Shown here piece by piece: positions 63,271-64,000 of a stretch of 64,000 bases of DNA; the stretch's first letter is position 1, and every line of letters begins with the position of its first letter. Where the stretch lies: contig NC_023757.2 of NCBI RefSeq assembly GCF_000499845.2, forward strand, positions 43,893,956 to 43,957,955, given 5' to 3'. Under the pieces are notes generated by a model that was given only the letters and a program-made list of their open reading frames with translations, had not been told where the DNA came from and made no database searches. The position numbers were made by a program, and so were the translations under genes. Source of the stretch: Phaseolus vulgaris. Its lineage: Eukaryota > Streptophyta > Magnoliopsida > Fabales > Fabaceae.

Positions 63271-63604
63271 GGATATTCCAATTTATATATATGATATTCA
63301 AATTTTATGGAAAGATACTACAATATGTCACATTAAAACTTGGAGAAATTAGTGTCAAAGAAACCCATGAAGGTTTATAAATAAATAACTACTCACAGAG
63401 AGTATTGAGTATCTCAACTCAAATCTTAGAACTATATTCACTACATTAACAAAATTTTATGTTCTTACTGACTTGAGCGTCAGAGTATTTTCTGCATGTG
63501 GAGTCTCCTTCATTCCTTGGAGGCTAAATCACTAGAGTTTGAAGGAAGATTACTAGGAACTCACCCGAATTCCGACGGACCTCATTTTGGCGAAATAAAT
63601 TTAT

Positions 63605-63900
63605 GAAATGACATTATGTTTGAAGGTAAATTTCAAGGAGAGTAGGTTTGGAGCATTTGTGATAATTTATACAATGGTCAAACATATTATTGATAAATTA
63701 AATTGTGGTGTTATATATTTTCCACTCACCTACTTAGGGTTGCTTAAGGTGCTAACCAAAGAAAGGAAATTACTTAGAAACGTGTTCTGGATAAAATTAA
63801 AAAGAAACTTGGAAGTTGGAAGAGAAAGTTGGTGTTGCATGCTGAAATATTATATGCTTTAAAAAGTTGTGCTAACAACTATCCCATTATATTAATTACA
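63605..63900 (+). pseudogene. LINE reverse-transcriptase fragment at the right edge
   Basis: The frame at 63608-63862 has LKVNFKESRFGAF and LNCGVIYFPLTYLGL, which match the palm/thumb boundary of plant LINE reverse transcriptases (KVNF.KS.FG, FPF.YLGLP). The last part and the bases to 64000 look like further decayed LINE sequence and may go on past the window. Confidence 0.7.
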
Positions 63901-64000
63901 TGTCTTTGTTTAATATACATAAAACATTGGTAAGAAAAAGAGTCAATCAAGCTACAAAGTAACTAATTGTGGGAAGGATGCACTAAGAGGAGAAAGGTAC

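Noticed and set aside
1..64000. tRNA, rRNA, microRNA precursors, CRISPR arrays and bacterial-type systems
   Set aside because: I scanned for B-box-like GGTTCGAATCC, common plant microRNA cores and regular direct repeats with unique spacers and found nothing convincing.

Overview
The window is nuclear DNA of a flowering plant, very probably a legume of the Phaseolus/Vigna/Glycine group. It is strongly AT-rich with sparse, GC-richer genes, plant-type introns (GT..AG, T-rich) and many decayed transposon fragments. The legume guess rests on a short LTR-type repeat (begins TGTTGGAGATC, followed by a tRNA-Met-like primer site) that I associate with legume genomes; this is recall, not a search.

I find four convincing protein genes, all on the + strand: (1) 10917-11453, an intronless AP2/ERF factor of the DREB A-4 type (ERF025-ERF027-like); (2) 31765-32511, an intronless CBF/DREB1 factor with the flanking CBF signatures; (3) 37135-39962, a three-exon gene for a basic plant protein with a DUF4378-like C-terminus (TRM-like); (4) 51872-57285, a five-exon GMC oxidoreductase of the HOTHEAD-like family with a signal peptide and a 3.3-kb first intron. 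I derived the exon models by matching splice sites and reading phase; total lengths are 468 and 583 residues.

Between the genes the DNA is mostly mobile-element debris. 1-10.3 kb: AT-rich spacer with small tandem repeats, a CACTA-type end carrying a ~61-bp array, a TRIM LTR and a MULE-type MITE. 12.9-14.8 kb: Helitron-like ends and a 3' hairpin. 15.3-24.8 kb: a cluster of 3' pieces of LINE retrotransposons in both orientations, plus a long ATT microsatellite. 25-31 kb: TRIM and AT-rich MITE copies. 33.3-34.8 kb: a 1.5-kb foldback element. 42.2-42.6 kb: the second MULE-type MITE, with a 9-bp target duplication. 45.5-46.9 kb: a frameshifted Copia gag fragment running into a GC-rich ~26-bp minisatellite. 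57.3-64 kb: spacer, more TRIM/MITE copies and a LINE reverse-transcriptase fragment at the right edge.

Together, two stress-type DREB regulators and a cuticle-type GMC oxidoreductase lie in one neighbourhood. From memory the same three families sit close together on Arabidopsis chromosome 1 (around At1g12570-At1g12630), so this may be an old syntenic block expanded here by transposons. I saw no tRNA, rRNA, CRISPR or bacterial-type system, and nothing that I would call a new biological system; the most unusual items are the GC-rich minisatellite, the foldback element and the Helitron-like locus.
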